This document shows positions 47,867-56,464 of a DNA stretch of 64,000 nt, one piece after another. A model generated the notes under the pieces. The model made no database searches and was not told where the DNA came from. It saw only the letters and a list, made by a program, of their open reading frames with translations. The number at the start of each line of letters is the position of its first letter. Position 1 is the first letter of the stretch. The stretch comes from JAHRVQ01 sp029941905. GTDB taxonomy: Bacteria; Pseudomonadota; Gammaproteobacteria; Pseudomonadales; Azotimanducaceae. Made by a program: the position numbers and the translations under genes. The stretch is from positions 9,574 to 73,573 of the forward strand of contig JAPYTQ010000026.1 of the NCBI GenBank assembly GCA_029941905.1, read 5' to 3'.

Positions 47867-48916
47867 ATGCGCAGTATTACCATAGTCCGACCCGATGATT
47901 GGCATGTTCACCTTCGAGATGGCGACTATCTAAAACATACTGTGGCTGAAATATCCAGGTACTTTGGTCGTGCGATTGTGATGCCCAACCTGCTCCCACC
48001 TGTTGACACTGTCGACACAGCCCGTAACTATCGCGACCGAATTGTTTCGTTAGTTCCGGATGGCTCTGAATTCACCCCTTTGATGACGCTCTACATCACC
48101 CCGGAAACCACTTCAGAAACAGTGATCAAAGCCAAGCAGTCAGGCATTGTGCACGCCTTTAAACTCTATCCTGCCGGGGCAACAACCAACTCAGAAGCCG
48201 GGGTTGCATCGATCATGGACCTCTATCCGATCTTTGAAACCATGCAGGAATATGGCATGCCTTTGTGTGTACACGGGGAAGTGACGACATTGGACGTGGA
48301 TATTTTCGACCGCGAAACCACCTTCATCCATGAATCGCTCTTGCCCATCAGCCAGGACTTTCCGGAGCTCAGGATCATCTTTGAACACATCACAACAAAA
48401 GAAGCCGTGGATTTTGTTGTCGAGGCCAACAACAACATTGCCGCGACCATCACGGCGCACCATTTGTTATTCAATCGGAATCATATGCTGGCGGGCAGTA
48501 TGAAATCTCTCTACTACTGCCTGCCGATATTGAAGCGCGACCTGCACCAGCAATCGCTGATCGAAGCGGCAATATCTGCCAGCCCAAAATTCTTCCTCGG
48601 AACTGATTCAGCGCCCCATCCCCGCCATGCGAAGGAGAATGTTTCAGGCTGTGCCGCCGGTAGTTATACAGCCCATGCGGCGATTGAGTTCTACGCTCAG
48701 GTTTTCGACAGTGCAGGCGCACTGGAACAACTGGAAGCATTCAGCAGTTTCCACGGTCCTGATTTTTATAACCTGCCACGTAACAAAGACACCATCACAC
48801 TGGTTGAAGAATCCTGGGAAGTGCCAGCAACTCTTCAATTCGGCCAGGATGAACTTGTCCCCATCTGTGCTGGCGAACACTTAAGCTGGAAAGTACAACC
48901 TAAGGAAACCCGTTGA
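47867..48916 (+). CDS. pyrC: Dihydroorotase
   Basis: 349 residues, E. coli-type (class II) dihydroorotase: DDWHVHLRDGDYLKHT with the HxH metal pair, the carboxylated Lys in HAFKLYPAGATTNS, FEHITTKEAVDF, and the catalytic Asp in FFLGTDSAPHPRHAKE. It closes carbamoyl aspartate to dihydroorotate. The stop overlaps the rnt start. Confidence 0.96.
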   Translation: MRSITIVRPDDWHVHLRDGDYLKHTVAEISRYFGRAIVMPNLLPPVDTVDTARNYRDRIVSLVPDGSEFTPLMTLYITPETTSETVIKAKQSGIVHAFKLYPAGATTNSEAGVASIMDLYPIFETMQEYGMPLCVHGEVTTLDVDIFDRETTFIHESLLPISQDFPELRIIFEHITTKEAVDFVVEANNNIAATITAHHLLFNRNHMLAGSMKSLYYCLPILKRDLHQQSLIEAAISASPKFFLGTDSAPHPRHAKENVSGCAAGSYTAHAAIEFYAQVFDSAGALEQLEAFSSFHGPDFYNLPRNKDTITLVEESWEVPATLQFGQDELVPICAGEHLSWKVQPKETR

Positions 48917-49557
48917 ACGACTCAAAATACCCAATTGCCTATCGATTTCGAGGCTATCTGCCCGTTGTTGTGGATCTTGAGACCGGGGGCTTCAACGCTA
49001 AAACAGATGCGTTACTGGAGCTTGCCGCGGTTATTATAGAAATGGATGACGAGGGGAAATTGGTACCCGGAGAAAAGTTTTTTTTCAACGTCGAACCTTT
49101 CGAAGGTGCCAACATCGAGCAATCATCCCTGGATTTTACCGGCATAGACCCGGACAATCCGTTACGAGGCGCGGTGCCTGAGCAGAAAGCGCTGAGTGAG
49201 ACGTTTCGTGGTGTGCGCAAACGGATTCGTGAAACAGGCTGTCAGCGTGCAATCATCGTTGCCCACAATGCGGCATTCGACCAGGGATTCCTGAATGAGG
49301 CATCAGAACGGTGTTCAATCAAGCGCAATCCATTCCATCCCTTTTCTTCTTTCGACACCGCGACTCTTTGTGGATTGGCATTTCGCCAGACAGTACTGGC
49401 AAAAGCTTGCCAGGTGGCGGGTGTCAGTTTCGACGCTAACAAGGCACATTCGGCGTTATACGATTGTGACAAGACCGCCGAGATGTTTTGTCACATTGTG
49501 AATCGTTGGAAGCAGTTAGGGGGACTGAACATCGATAGAGACATCCAATCCCACTAA
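48913..49557 (+). CDS. rnt: Ribonuclease T
   Basis: 214 residues, a DEDDh 3'-5' exonuclease: FRGYLPVVVDLETGGFNAKT (DxE), AHNAAFDQGFL, and the last motif HSALYDCDKTAEMF. It trims tRNA CCA ends and other RNA 3' ends. The start is TTG at 48913, overlapping the pyrC TGA by one codon position; AAGGAAA lies about 6 nt upstream. pyrC-rnt pairing is common in Pseudomonas relatives. Confidence 0.95.
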   Translation: MNDSKYPIAYRFRGYLPVVVDLETGGFNAKTDALLELAAVIIEMDDEGKLVPGEKFFFNVEPFEGANIEQSSLDFTGIDPDNPLRGAVPEQKALSETFRGVRKRIRETGCQRAIIVAHNAAFDQGFLNEASERCSIKRNPFHPFSSFDTATLCGLAFRQTVLAKACQVAGVSFDANKAHSALYDCDKTAEMFCHIVNRWKQLGGLNIDRDIQSH

Positions 49558-49593
49558 AAATTCACCCTAAAAGATCATCGTCCACAAGCGCCA

Positions 49594-50013
49594 CTATTCG
49601 TCGAGGTTATCCAGTGCCTTTTGGAAACGGTTCGCATGTGAGCGTTCTGCCTTAGCGAGGGTTTCCATCCAGTCGGCAATTTCCTCAAAGCCCTCTTCCC
49701 GGGCTGTTTTTGCCATACCAGGATACATATCCGTGTATTCGTGAGTCTCTCCCGCAACCGCGGCTTTCAGATTATCCGAAGTCGCGCCGATAGGTAGCCC
49801 GGTCGCCGGGTCGCCAGTTTCTTCAAGATATTCCAGATGGCCATGGGCATGTCCGGTTTCACCTTCCGCCGTTGAACGAAACACTGCAGAGACATCGTTG
49901 TAACCTTCTACATCAGCCTTCGCTGCAAAATAAAGGTATCGACGATTTGCCTGGGATTCACCCGCGAATGCATCCTTAAGATTTTGTTCCGTGTTACTGC
50001 CTTTTAGGTCCAT
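49594..50013 (-). CDS. Rubrerythrin (without rubredoxin domain)
   Basis: 139 residues, a four-helix diiron protein: AGESQANRRYLYFA, EGETGHAHGHLEYL, AGETHEYTDMYPGM and KAERSHANRF carry the iron-binding Glu and His residues. The C-terminal rubredoxin domain of classical rubrerythrin is absent. It probably reduces peroxide. GGGAG lies 6 nt upstream of the ATG. Confidence 0.92.
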   Translation of the reverse strand: MDLKGSNTEQNLKDAFAGESQANRRYLYFAAKADVEGYNDVSAVFRSTAEGETGHAHGHLEYLEETGDPATGLPIGATSDNLKAAVAGETHEYTDMYPGMAKTAREEGFEEIADWMETLAKAERSHANRFQKALDNLDE

Positions 50014-50152
50014 GTGTGCTCCCTTTTTATAAGAATATTGAGTATTAGAATTAACGTGTTAAAACTGATTGCTGCCACTATAGCCAGTGTAGGTCAGTTT
50101 GTGTAAATCGAGATAGATTTTCGAATCTAAAGCATCCTGCTTAGTATAAACG

Positions 50153-50851
50153 TTATCTCGGGTTACGCCACATCACCAGCCCAGAAATTGCGACACCCAC
50201 AATGAATATTGCAACCAGGTCAGCTAACCACTTACCTGCCGCTCCAATAAACATACCGCTATGCAGATCAAGGAGGAACTGTTGCCAGCTGACGCTGTCT
50301 TTCAGCATCAGCTGAGCGGGTACTGTTCCGGATTCAGGCCAATCATCGAAGGCAGTGGTTATCAGTACGGATTCAAGTGTGTCAGTATCAAAACCGAACA
50401 CTTCTGTATCGTTGGCGAGCAATAACTGCTTATTGTCAACTGCCATCCGATTCAGGTTTGGTGGAAGCCCATGCACCTCGCCAAACCTCTCAATCATCTG
50501 GTGATCTTTAGTAAACACAATCAATTCCGCATCACAGAGAACAACGAATTGTTCTGCCTGCTCAACAACGCCCTTCACCTCGCCACATTGCGTTAATGCC
50601 TGATGGTCAACATAGAGCAGATCGCCAAGGGTATAGTAATAACGGGTATTGAGTTCAAAGCCATGGACTTCCTGACTCTGGTAATAGCGCCTGGCAACAA
50701 ACGCCGGGACGTAACGCTCGCTGAGATGCAAACTCTCGGTATGATTCAACAGGATTCCTGTCACAGATACCAGCAACAGGAACAAGACCAGGAATATGCC
50801 GACATTTCTGTGGCCCTTACGCAATGATCTGACGGTGCTTTCTTTTAACAT
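50153..50851 (-). CDS. PepSY-associated membrane protein
   Basis: 232 residues. An N-terminal helix (GIFLVLFLLLVSVTGILLNH, about residues 17-36) and a C-terminal helix (LVAIFIVGVAISGLVMWR) flank a periplasmic region with a PepSY-like hairpin. The layout is that of PepSY_TM proteins often found in iron-reductase or siderophore operons. It is the last of a three-gene unit with an FMN-binding protein (13 bp upstream) and a porin under a Fur-box-like site. Confidence 0.8.
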   Translation of the reverse strand: MLKESTVRSLRKGHRNVGIFLVLFLLLVSVTGILLNHTESLHLSERYVPAFVARRYYQSQEVHGFELNTRYYYTLGDLLYVDHQALTQCGEVKGVVEQAEQFVVLCDAELIVFTKDHQMIERFGEVHGLPPNLNRMAVDNKQLLLANDTEVFGFDTDTLESVLITTAFDDWPESGTVPAQLMLKDSVSWQQFLLDLHSGMFIGAAGKWLADLVAIFIVGVAISGLVMWRNPR

Positions 50852-50864
50852 GAAGCTTTAATCG

Positions 50865-51485
50865 CTATCGCTCAGTCATCGTCAGGCGCTGCAGTTCCTG
50901 AGTTTCGTCCAAATCCAGACTATGATGTAAATGCAGTGCAAATCGACTGACGTTTGACACAGCCCTAACGGACAAGGTGGCGCCCGTTATGCCATCGATT
51001 CGCTGACTCAGCTTGTTACCTTCCACCAGGGACAATCCCATAAACTGCCCGGTGAAAAATGGGTGCCTCACCTCGCCACCGCGAGACTCCCTGAATTCAA
51101 GGATTGTTATTTTTTGAATTTTATTTTCATCAATAACAACCCCAATGGTAATGGGCTTTTCCTTGCCAATTTCATCCATGATCCAACCGGTTTTGGATCC
51201 GTCCTGCCAGTATCGTACTCGTAAGCCACGATAGGTATGGCCAAGGATCAATCTGGCTATTGATTGGTTTTCCTTCGTCAGCCACACAGTCCGGGTTTTG
51301 GGGTTCAGGGAAAAATTATCAGCAACAAATTGTACCGGTGACACATAGACCGCAGCAGAAGAGCACGAGGCCCCGATCAACAGGCCGAGGCAAAAGCCAA
51401 GCGAGCTGACTCGAAATCGACTCTTGCTCCTTGGTAAAGAAGTCCTTTGTAAAGAAGCTTGTTTAAAAGCTATATCCAACTCCAA
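50865..51485 (-). CDS. FMN-binding domain exported protein
   Basis: 206 residues. A signal-like segment (GFCLGLLIGASCSSAAVY, about residues 30-47, possibly with a lipobox-like Cys) precedes an FMN_bind domain. This has the flavin motif DGITGATLSVRAVSNV with a candidate flavinylated Thr, similar to RnfG/NqrC. The only in-frame start is TTG at 51485, overlapping the porin gene by 23 bp. The N-terminus carries a duplicated 15-bp unit (51431-51460). The gene context suggests an electron-transfer step in metal uptake. Confidence 0.82.
   Translation of the reverse strand: MELDIAFKQASLQRTSLPRSKSRFRVSSLGFCLGLLIGASCSSAAVYVSPVQFVADNFSLNPKTRTVWLTKENQSIARLILGHTYRGLRVRYWQDGSKTGWIMDEIGKEKPITIGVVIDENKIQKITILEFRESRGGEVRHPFFTGQFMGLSLVEGNKLSQRIDGITGATLSVRAVSNVSRFALHLHHSLDLDETQELQRLTMTER
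51431..51460 (-). repeat. 15-bp coding duplication near the start of the FMN-binding protein
   Basis: 'ttggtaaagaagtcc' and 'tttgtaaagaagctt' are adjacent copies (11 of 15 identical), giving the pentapeptides ASLQR and TSLPR in the protein. Confidence 0.65.
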
Positions 51486-52779
51486 GATTAAATCCGTCTA
51501 TGTCCTTGCCATTGTCATTGTCCTGGCGCTGAAAATCTGCTTTCAGGACCACGGTATCGTACAACCAGTAGTTAACACCCACATCGAACTGACTTTTCTC
51601 GTTACTCGTCACATTGCTTCCGGCTGTTAAATCGTAGCTACTATATCGCATGAACAAGCCGAGTTTATCAAACCGGTAGGAAGGTTCAACGAACCAACCC
51701 ACCTGCTCATTGGAACCGGGATTTAACAATTCAATCTTGTCATTAATATCCCACCGCGCATACAGTGCTCGCAAACTAAATCCTGCCCGCTGGAAACTTA
51801 AATTGGTCTCAAACAGCGTCGCATCAATTCCGCTGATTCCAATTCCGTCTGCATCATCTTGAGTCAAATCAGACTGGTATTGTAAACTCGTGTTCCACTG
51901 CAGACCTGCTATGCCGTTGAATCTTATTCGTGCCGTAAACGCCGGGCTGTCTGCATTTGCCTTGGCAACTTTTTGTCGGGCAGAGCGAATACTGCTGCGC
52001 TTCGAGGCACTTGCATTGTCTGTATCCAGATTCAAGCCGGAATGAGCTGCGACGTTGTATCCCCAACCCGGGGTGATTTCACCATCGAATACAGCACCAC
52101 CCTCCCACCAGGTGGACGGAATGATCTGTTTTTCAACCGGGTTTCGTTCAACACCATAAAATGTATCCGGTTCATGGGTTTCATTCAATATGCCAACTGG
52201 AACCAGGTATACCCCCATCCTGGTACGGTGGTTGTCCGCATAATCCCATTGAATGAAGGCTTGCTCAATTTCAACTTCTCCAGGTTGACCATCACCTGCA
52301 ATGGAGTGCTCAACTTCAAGCTCGGAGTAAAATGACAGTTCCTGATTGAACTGGTGAGAGAAAAACATCACGAACCTATGCAGGTCGATCTCTTTGCCGT
52401 TATCGAGATTGTTATAGTGCAACTCGCCATAGCCACCTAGATTCGTTTGTTTACCACTGTCGTTAAAGGCGACAGCCTCGACGGCGGTTACCGTGGCTTC
52501 CAGCGCCTCCTCGGTCTGGGCGAGTCTTGTCGACTGCGCCTGATTGTCTGCCTGCCACCTTATTTGCGCTTCTTCCAATCGACGTTGGCTGCCCAGCAGT
52601 TCGCTTTCCAACTTCTCTATTTGTGTTTGTTGTTGTTGAATCAGTTTCCAGATTTCTTCCAGACTCGGCGCAACAGTCTCCTGAGTACTGGCAGCCACAG
52701 CCTGGCTGAAAACGACCTGGCCGAAAACAACGCTACACACCAGCAAAAACCCAAAGATCCGACACTGCAATAATCTCAT
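51463..52779 (-). CDS. Outer-membrane porin with N-terminal coiled coil
   Basis: 438 residues: signal peptide (FGFLLVCSVVFGQVVFSQAVA), a coiled coil (about 38-95, EEIWKLIQQQQTQIEKLES), then a beta-barrel starting NLGGYGELHYNN, with SFYSELEVEHSI and GVYLVPVGILNETH and ending in aromatic F (NLGVGYSF). It resembles OprO/P- or DcaP-like porins. First gene of a unit with an FMN-binding protein and a PepSY protein; the Fur-box-like site upstream suggests induction by iron limitation. Solute is unknown. Confidence 0.85.
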   Translation of the reverse strand: MRLLQCRIFGFLLVCSVVFGQVVFSQAVAASTQETVAPSLEEIWKLIQQQQTQIEKLESELLGSQRRLEEAQIRWQADNQAQSTRLAQTEEALEATVTAVEAVAFNDSGKQTNLGGYGELHYNNLDNGKEIDLHRFVMFFSHQFNQELSFYSELEVEHSIAGDGQPGEVEIEQAFIQWDYADNHRTRMGVYLVPVGILNETHEPDTFYGVERNPVEKQIIPSTWWEGGAVFDGEITPGWGYNVAAHSGLNLDTDNASASKRSSIRSARQKVAKANADSPAFTARIRFNGIAGLQWNTSLQYQSDLTQDDADGIGISGIDATLFETNLSFQRAGFSLRALYARWDINDKIELLNPGSNEQVGWFVEPSYRFDKLGLFMRYSSYDLTAGSNVTSNEKSQFDVGVNYWLYDTVVLKADFQRQDNDNGKDIDGFNLGVGYSF

Positions 52780-52833
52780 CTTAGTTCTTTATTCACGAAG
52801 GGGCGTGAATAGTAACCGGGGGGGTTTTTGAAT

Positions 52834-52853
52834 GCAAATCATTATCATTCGCA
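52834..52853 (-). promoter_or_regulatory. Fur box upstream of the porin operon
   Basis: GCAAATCATTATCATTCGCA; on the minus strand it reads AATGATAATGATT, close to the GATAATGAT-based Fur consensus. It lies 54-74 bp upstream of the porin start, a typical operator position. Confidence 0.7.
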
Positions 52854-52955
52854 GATTGGCTGCTTCTTGTCCCAGGTCAAAAAATAGTCAATATGCCTGG
52901 TGGCAACAGCATTCGGATTGGACAACAGCTGGGCTATATCAAGCGGCGCTAATTC

Positions 52956-52986
52956 AAAAAACACCAGAATAGTTTCTGGCGTTTTT
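52956..52986 (-). terminator. Terminator downstream of grxD (bidirectional shape)
   Basis: A 13-bp stem AAAAACACCAGAA / TTCTGGCGTTTTT with one non-canonical pair and a 5-nt loop. On the minus strand it reads into six T residues, suitable for ending the grxD transcript. Confidence 0.7.
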
Positions 52987-53063
52987 CTGGGAATCTAAAC
53001 AAGACCCTAATGGCACTTACCGCAAACGCAGGTAGCGTTGGGTTGGAAGACCCCGTAAGTACA

Positions 53064-53384
53064 TCAAGCAGCAGTTGTTGCCGCTTTGACGATCGGCAGA
53101 AGTTCACCACTTTGGTACATTTCCATGATGATGTCGCAACCGCCAATCAGTTCGCCGTCAACGAACAACTGCGGGAAGGTGGGCCAATCTGAATACTGGG
53201 GCAGATTCGAACGAATATCAGGATTTGCGAGAATATCAATATAGGCAAATTTTTCACCACAGGCCATCAATGCTTGAGACGCCTGGGAGGAGAAACCACA
53301 CTGGGGCTGATCTGGCGAGCCTTTCATATAAAGCAGGATCGGATTACCGTCTACCTGCTCTTTGATGGTTTGCATGATATCCAT
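53064..53384 (-). CDS. grxD: Monothiol glutaredoxin (Grx4 type)
   Basis: 106 residues: MDIMQTIKEQVDGNPILLYM, active site PQCGFSSQA (CGFS), DWPTFPQLFVDGELIGGCDI. CGFS glutaredoxins bind a [2Fe-2S] cluster between two monomers and pass it on, and help to sense iron status. It is next to the Fur-box operon but separated by a terminator, so it is probably transcribed alone. Confidence 0.95.
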   Translation of the reverse strand: MDIMQTIKEQVDGNPILLYMKGSPDQPQCGFSSQASQALMACGEKFAYIDILANPDIRSNLPQYSDWPTFPQLFVDGELIGGCDIIMEMYQSGELLPIVKAATTAA

Positions 53385-53502
53385 GTTTCAATTCTCTTTA
53401 AAGTCGTGACTAAAAATGTAATTCTAACTTTTTTTTGCGCCGATGCTTAGTCTATTCAGCACTTTTTTTATGAAAATCCTCTTTGCAAATAGCCATTTAT
53501 TT

Positions 53503-55092
53503 TTAAGGGCTATGTTGTTCGCCCTCCTCGGCACCGGCTTTGCCATAACCACCACCGCCGGGCGTTTCAATTCTTAGCACCTGTCCGGCCTTCGCAAAAA
53601 AGTGGCATTTGCCTGCTACAGGCACGCCGTCCAGGCTGTTTTTCCCTGGTGCACCGGCGGTTCCCCCCGACAATCCCCAGGGCGCATGCCGTCTGCGTTC
53701 TGTCAGCAACGTCACTTCCGTGGGTTCAAGGAAAAGGAATTCTCTAACCAAGCCTTCACCTCCGCAGTTAATCCCGTCTCCAGAGGAGTCTCGGCGCATT
53801 GTATAATTCAGGATTCGCAGAGGAAAATGGCTCTCCAGGCTCTCAATCGGTGTATTTAGCGTATTTGTCATATGACACTGCACAGCAGAGAGTCCCGTTG
53901 CCCGTCCACTCGCGCCCATTCCTCCTGCAATGGTTTCATAATAGTCCCAGGGGGTGTTGCTGGCTCGGGAACCCATGGCTACGTTGTTCATCGTGCCCTG
54001 ACTCGCGGCGGGAATCTGGTCAGGTACAGCTTCGTACAGTGCACCCAACACCACGTCGACAATGCGCATTGAGGTCTCCACGTTTCCAGCCGCCGTCGCT
54101 GCGGGTCGCGTCGCGTTAACAAGACATCCCGCCGGTGCTTGCAGCGAGATACACCTGAACGTGCCTGCACAATTGGGTGCCGATTGTGGCAATAGACAGC
54201 GAAACGCATAAAAGACCGCTGCCGCAGCGACAGAAATGGGGCAGTTAATATTCCCTTCCACCTGCGGTGATGTCCCGGAAAAATCTACCTTTATGCCCTC
54301 GTCATTGACGGTCAATGCCACACTGATGACGATATCCTCGTGCCCATAGCCGTCATCGTCCATGTAATCCGAAAACTGGTAGCGACCCGGAGGGATTGTC
54401 CGCAACACATTGACAGCAACCTTTTCGCCGTACTCGTTAATGGCAGAAATGCCCTGATAGAACTGTGTCAGGCCTGAAGATGAGATCAGTGCCGTTAACC
54501 GCCTAACACCTGCCTTGTTAGCACTGATCTGGGCGGCGAAGTCACCGGAAGTATCTGCACCCGGCAGCCCGGTAATTGTTTTTAACACCTCGGCATCGAC
54601 AATTCCCGATCGAACAAACACGGTGGGTGGGATCACCAGCCCCTCCTGTTCAATCGTGCTGGACAGAGGCATGGAACCAGGCGCATCCGCCCCAATATTA
54701 GCGTGATGGGCACGATTTACCACGAAACAGACAAGTTCTTCCTGCTGACTTGCTTCGTTTTGCCCGTCATATTCAAGAAACAAGGGCGCAACAATGGTCA
54801 CGTCAGGCAGATGAGTGCCCCCGAGAAACGGATCATTCACTACCAGCATATCGCCTGGCTTCCAATCCACACCATCAACTATATTGGCCATGGCATACGC
54901 CATGCTGCCAAGGTGTACCGGAATATGCGCCGCCTGGGCAAACAGTTCCCCATCGGCATCAAAAAGTGCGCAGGAAAAGTCAAGACGATCCTTAATATTA
55001 GGAGAGAATGCAGCTCTTTGGAGGATTGCGCCCATCTCCGCACAGATTGATTCGACCCGGCTCATGAATATAGCTAAATCGATCGGTGACAT
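53503..55092 (-). CDS. hyuB: Hydantoinase B / oxoprolinase-family protein
   Basis: 529 residues. N-terminal MSRVESICAEMGAILQRAAF, then SPNIKDRLDFSCALFDADGE, QAAHIPVHLGSM and MLVVNDPFLGGTHLPDV are standard HyuB motifs; the C-terminal half has GGEGLVREFLF and a Gly-rich end. HyuB normally works with HyuA as an ATP-dependent hydantoinase or acetone/acetophenone carboxylase type complex. No hyuA is adjacent, so the substrate cannot be proposed. Confidence 0.9.
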   Translation of the reverse strand: MSPIDLAIFMSRVESICAEMGAILQRAAFSPNIKDRLDFSCALFDADGELFAQAAHIPVHLGSMAYAMANIVDGVDWKPGDMLVVNDPFLGGTHLPDVTIVAPLFLEYDGQNEASQQEELVCFVVNRAHHANIGADAPGSMPLSSTIEQEGLVIPPTVFVRSGIVDAEVLKTITGLPGADTSGDFAAQISANKAGVRRLTALISSSGLTQFYQGISAINEYGEKVAVNVLRTIPPGRYQFSDYMDDDGYGHEDIVISVALTVNDEGIKVDFSGTSPQVEGNINCPISVAAAAVFYAFRCLLPQSAPNCAGTFRCISLQAPAGCLVNATRPAATAAGNVETSMRIVDVVLGALYEAVPDQIPAASQGTMNNVAMGSRASNTPWDYYETIAGGMGASGRATGLSAVQCHMTNTLNTPIESLESHFPLRILNYTMRRDSSGDGINCGGEGLVREFLFLEPTEVTLLTERRRHAPWGLSGGTAGAPGKNSLDGVPVAGKCHFFAKAGQVLRIETPGGGGYGKAGAEEGEQHSP

Positions 55093-55292
55093 ATTACGAT
55101 GCCTGGATATGAGTATTTAGAAACTATCCTTTCGAGTTTAACGGAACTGGTTTATCATCGCCCCTTTTTTGATATTTCTCTACGGAAAAACGCTACACAA
55201 GAATTTCCCATAACTTCCCATAAGGGCGCTTTATAATTACCGCCCACAGGAACAAAACAAGTTACTAAACCGGATCCATACAGGAAACAACC

Positions 55293-56459
55293 ATGACTGA
55301 GGCTATAATGAACACGTACGGAAGTCCCCAGGTCGCTTTCGTAAAAGGTGACGGAGCCTGGCTGACAGACGAGAACGGAAAACAATATCTCGATGCGCTT
55401 GCCGGAATTGGTGTTGTTGCTCTCGGGCACGCCCATCCGAAGATAGCTGAAGTGCTGGGAAACCAGGCTTCCCAACTGTTGCATACGTCGAACCTTTATC
55501 GGATTCCAGCCCAGGAAAAACTGGCCAAACTGCTAACCGGCATCTCTGGCATGGACAACGCCTTTTTTGCCAACTCAGGCGCTGAGGCCAATGAGTGCGC
55601 GATCAAGATCAGCCGTTTGTATGGTCGTCAGAAAGGTATTGAAAGCCCGACAATTATTGTCGCTGATCAATCATTCCATGGCCGAACCCTGGCAACACTG
55701 ACAGCATCCGGAAGTCGCAAAGTCCAGGCCGGTTTTGAGCCTTTAGTTAACGGTTTTGTCCGGGCGCCATTTAATGATGTTGCCGCCCTGGAGAACATTG
55801 CCAGGAACAACAGCAATATTGTTGCCATTATGATTGAACCCATTCAGGGTGAAGGCGGTATTCAAATACCTGACGATGACTACCTGTCCCAGGTGCGTGC
55901 AATTTGTGACAAGCATGACTGGTTTCTTTTTCTTGACGAAGTTCAAACTGGTAACGCAAGAACCGGGACTTACTTCAACTACCAGCAAAGCGGTATTTTG
56001 CCGGACCTGGTAACCACTGCCAAAGGTCTGGGTAACGGCGTACCCATTGGTGTTTGCCTGGCACGGGGAAAGGCTTCGACCGTTTTCCAACCCGGTAATC
56101 ACGGTTCGACATTCGGTGGTAATCCTTTGGCCTGCACTGTGGCGACGTCAGTGGTGGAATATATTCAGGATAACAACCTTGCGGACAGGGCCACTGAACT
56201 TGGTGAGCGAATGTTAAGTGCCTTCAGGCAACGTCTCTCTAACCTTAACAATGTCAAAGACATTCGCGGTAAGGGTCTGATGATAGGCATTGAACTCGAT
56301 TCACCCTGTGGGGATATGGTTGCCAAGGCGTTGGATAAAGGGTTACTGATTAATGTCACTGCGGATAACGTCATCAGGCTACTGCCACCACTAGTCATCA
56401 CCGATGACGACGCATACTTAATCGTTGATATCGTAGCGAGTCTGGTCGAAGAGGTGTAA
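55293..56459 (+). CDS. argD: Acetylornithine aminotransferase
   Basis: 388 residues, class III PLP aminotransferase: YLDALAGIGVVALGHAHP, NSGAEANECAIKISRLYG, FLFLDEVQTGNARTGTYF, the PLP lysine in TTAKGLGNGVPIGVCLA, and HGSTFGGNPLAC. Likely forms N-acetylornithine in arginine synthesis; other omega-aminotransferase activity (for example AstC) cannot be excluded. AGGAAA lies 6 nt before the ATG. It ends 5 bp from the convergent PilZ-GGDEF-EAL gene. Confidence 0.9.
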   Translation: MTEAIMNTYGSPQVAFVKGDGAWLTDENGKQYLDALAGIGVVALGHAHPKIAEVLGNQASQLLHTSNLYRIPAQEKLAKLLTGISGMDNAFFANSGAEANECAIKISRLYGRQKGIESPTIIVADQSFHGRTLATLTASGSRKVQAGFEPLVNGFVRAPFNDVAALENIARNNSNIVAIMIEPIQGEGGIQIPDDDYLSQVRAICDKHDWFLFLDEVQTGNARTGTYFNYQQSGILPDLVTTAKGLGNGVPIGVCLARGKASTVFQPGNHGSTFGGNPLACTVATSVVEYIQDNNLADRATELGERMLSAFRQRLSNLNNVKDIRGKGLMIGIELDSPCGDMVAKALDKGLLINVTADNVIRLLPPLVITDDDAYLIVDIVASLVEEV

Positions 56460-56464
56460 CAACA

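Noticed and set aside
47580..47911. Two or three 80-100 codon frames in the GC-rich block upstream of pyrC
   Set aside because: Stop-poor only because of high GC; no motif, no ribosome-binding site, overlapping on both strands.
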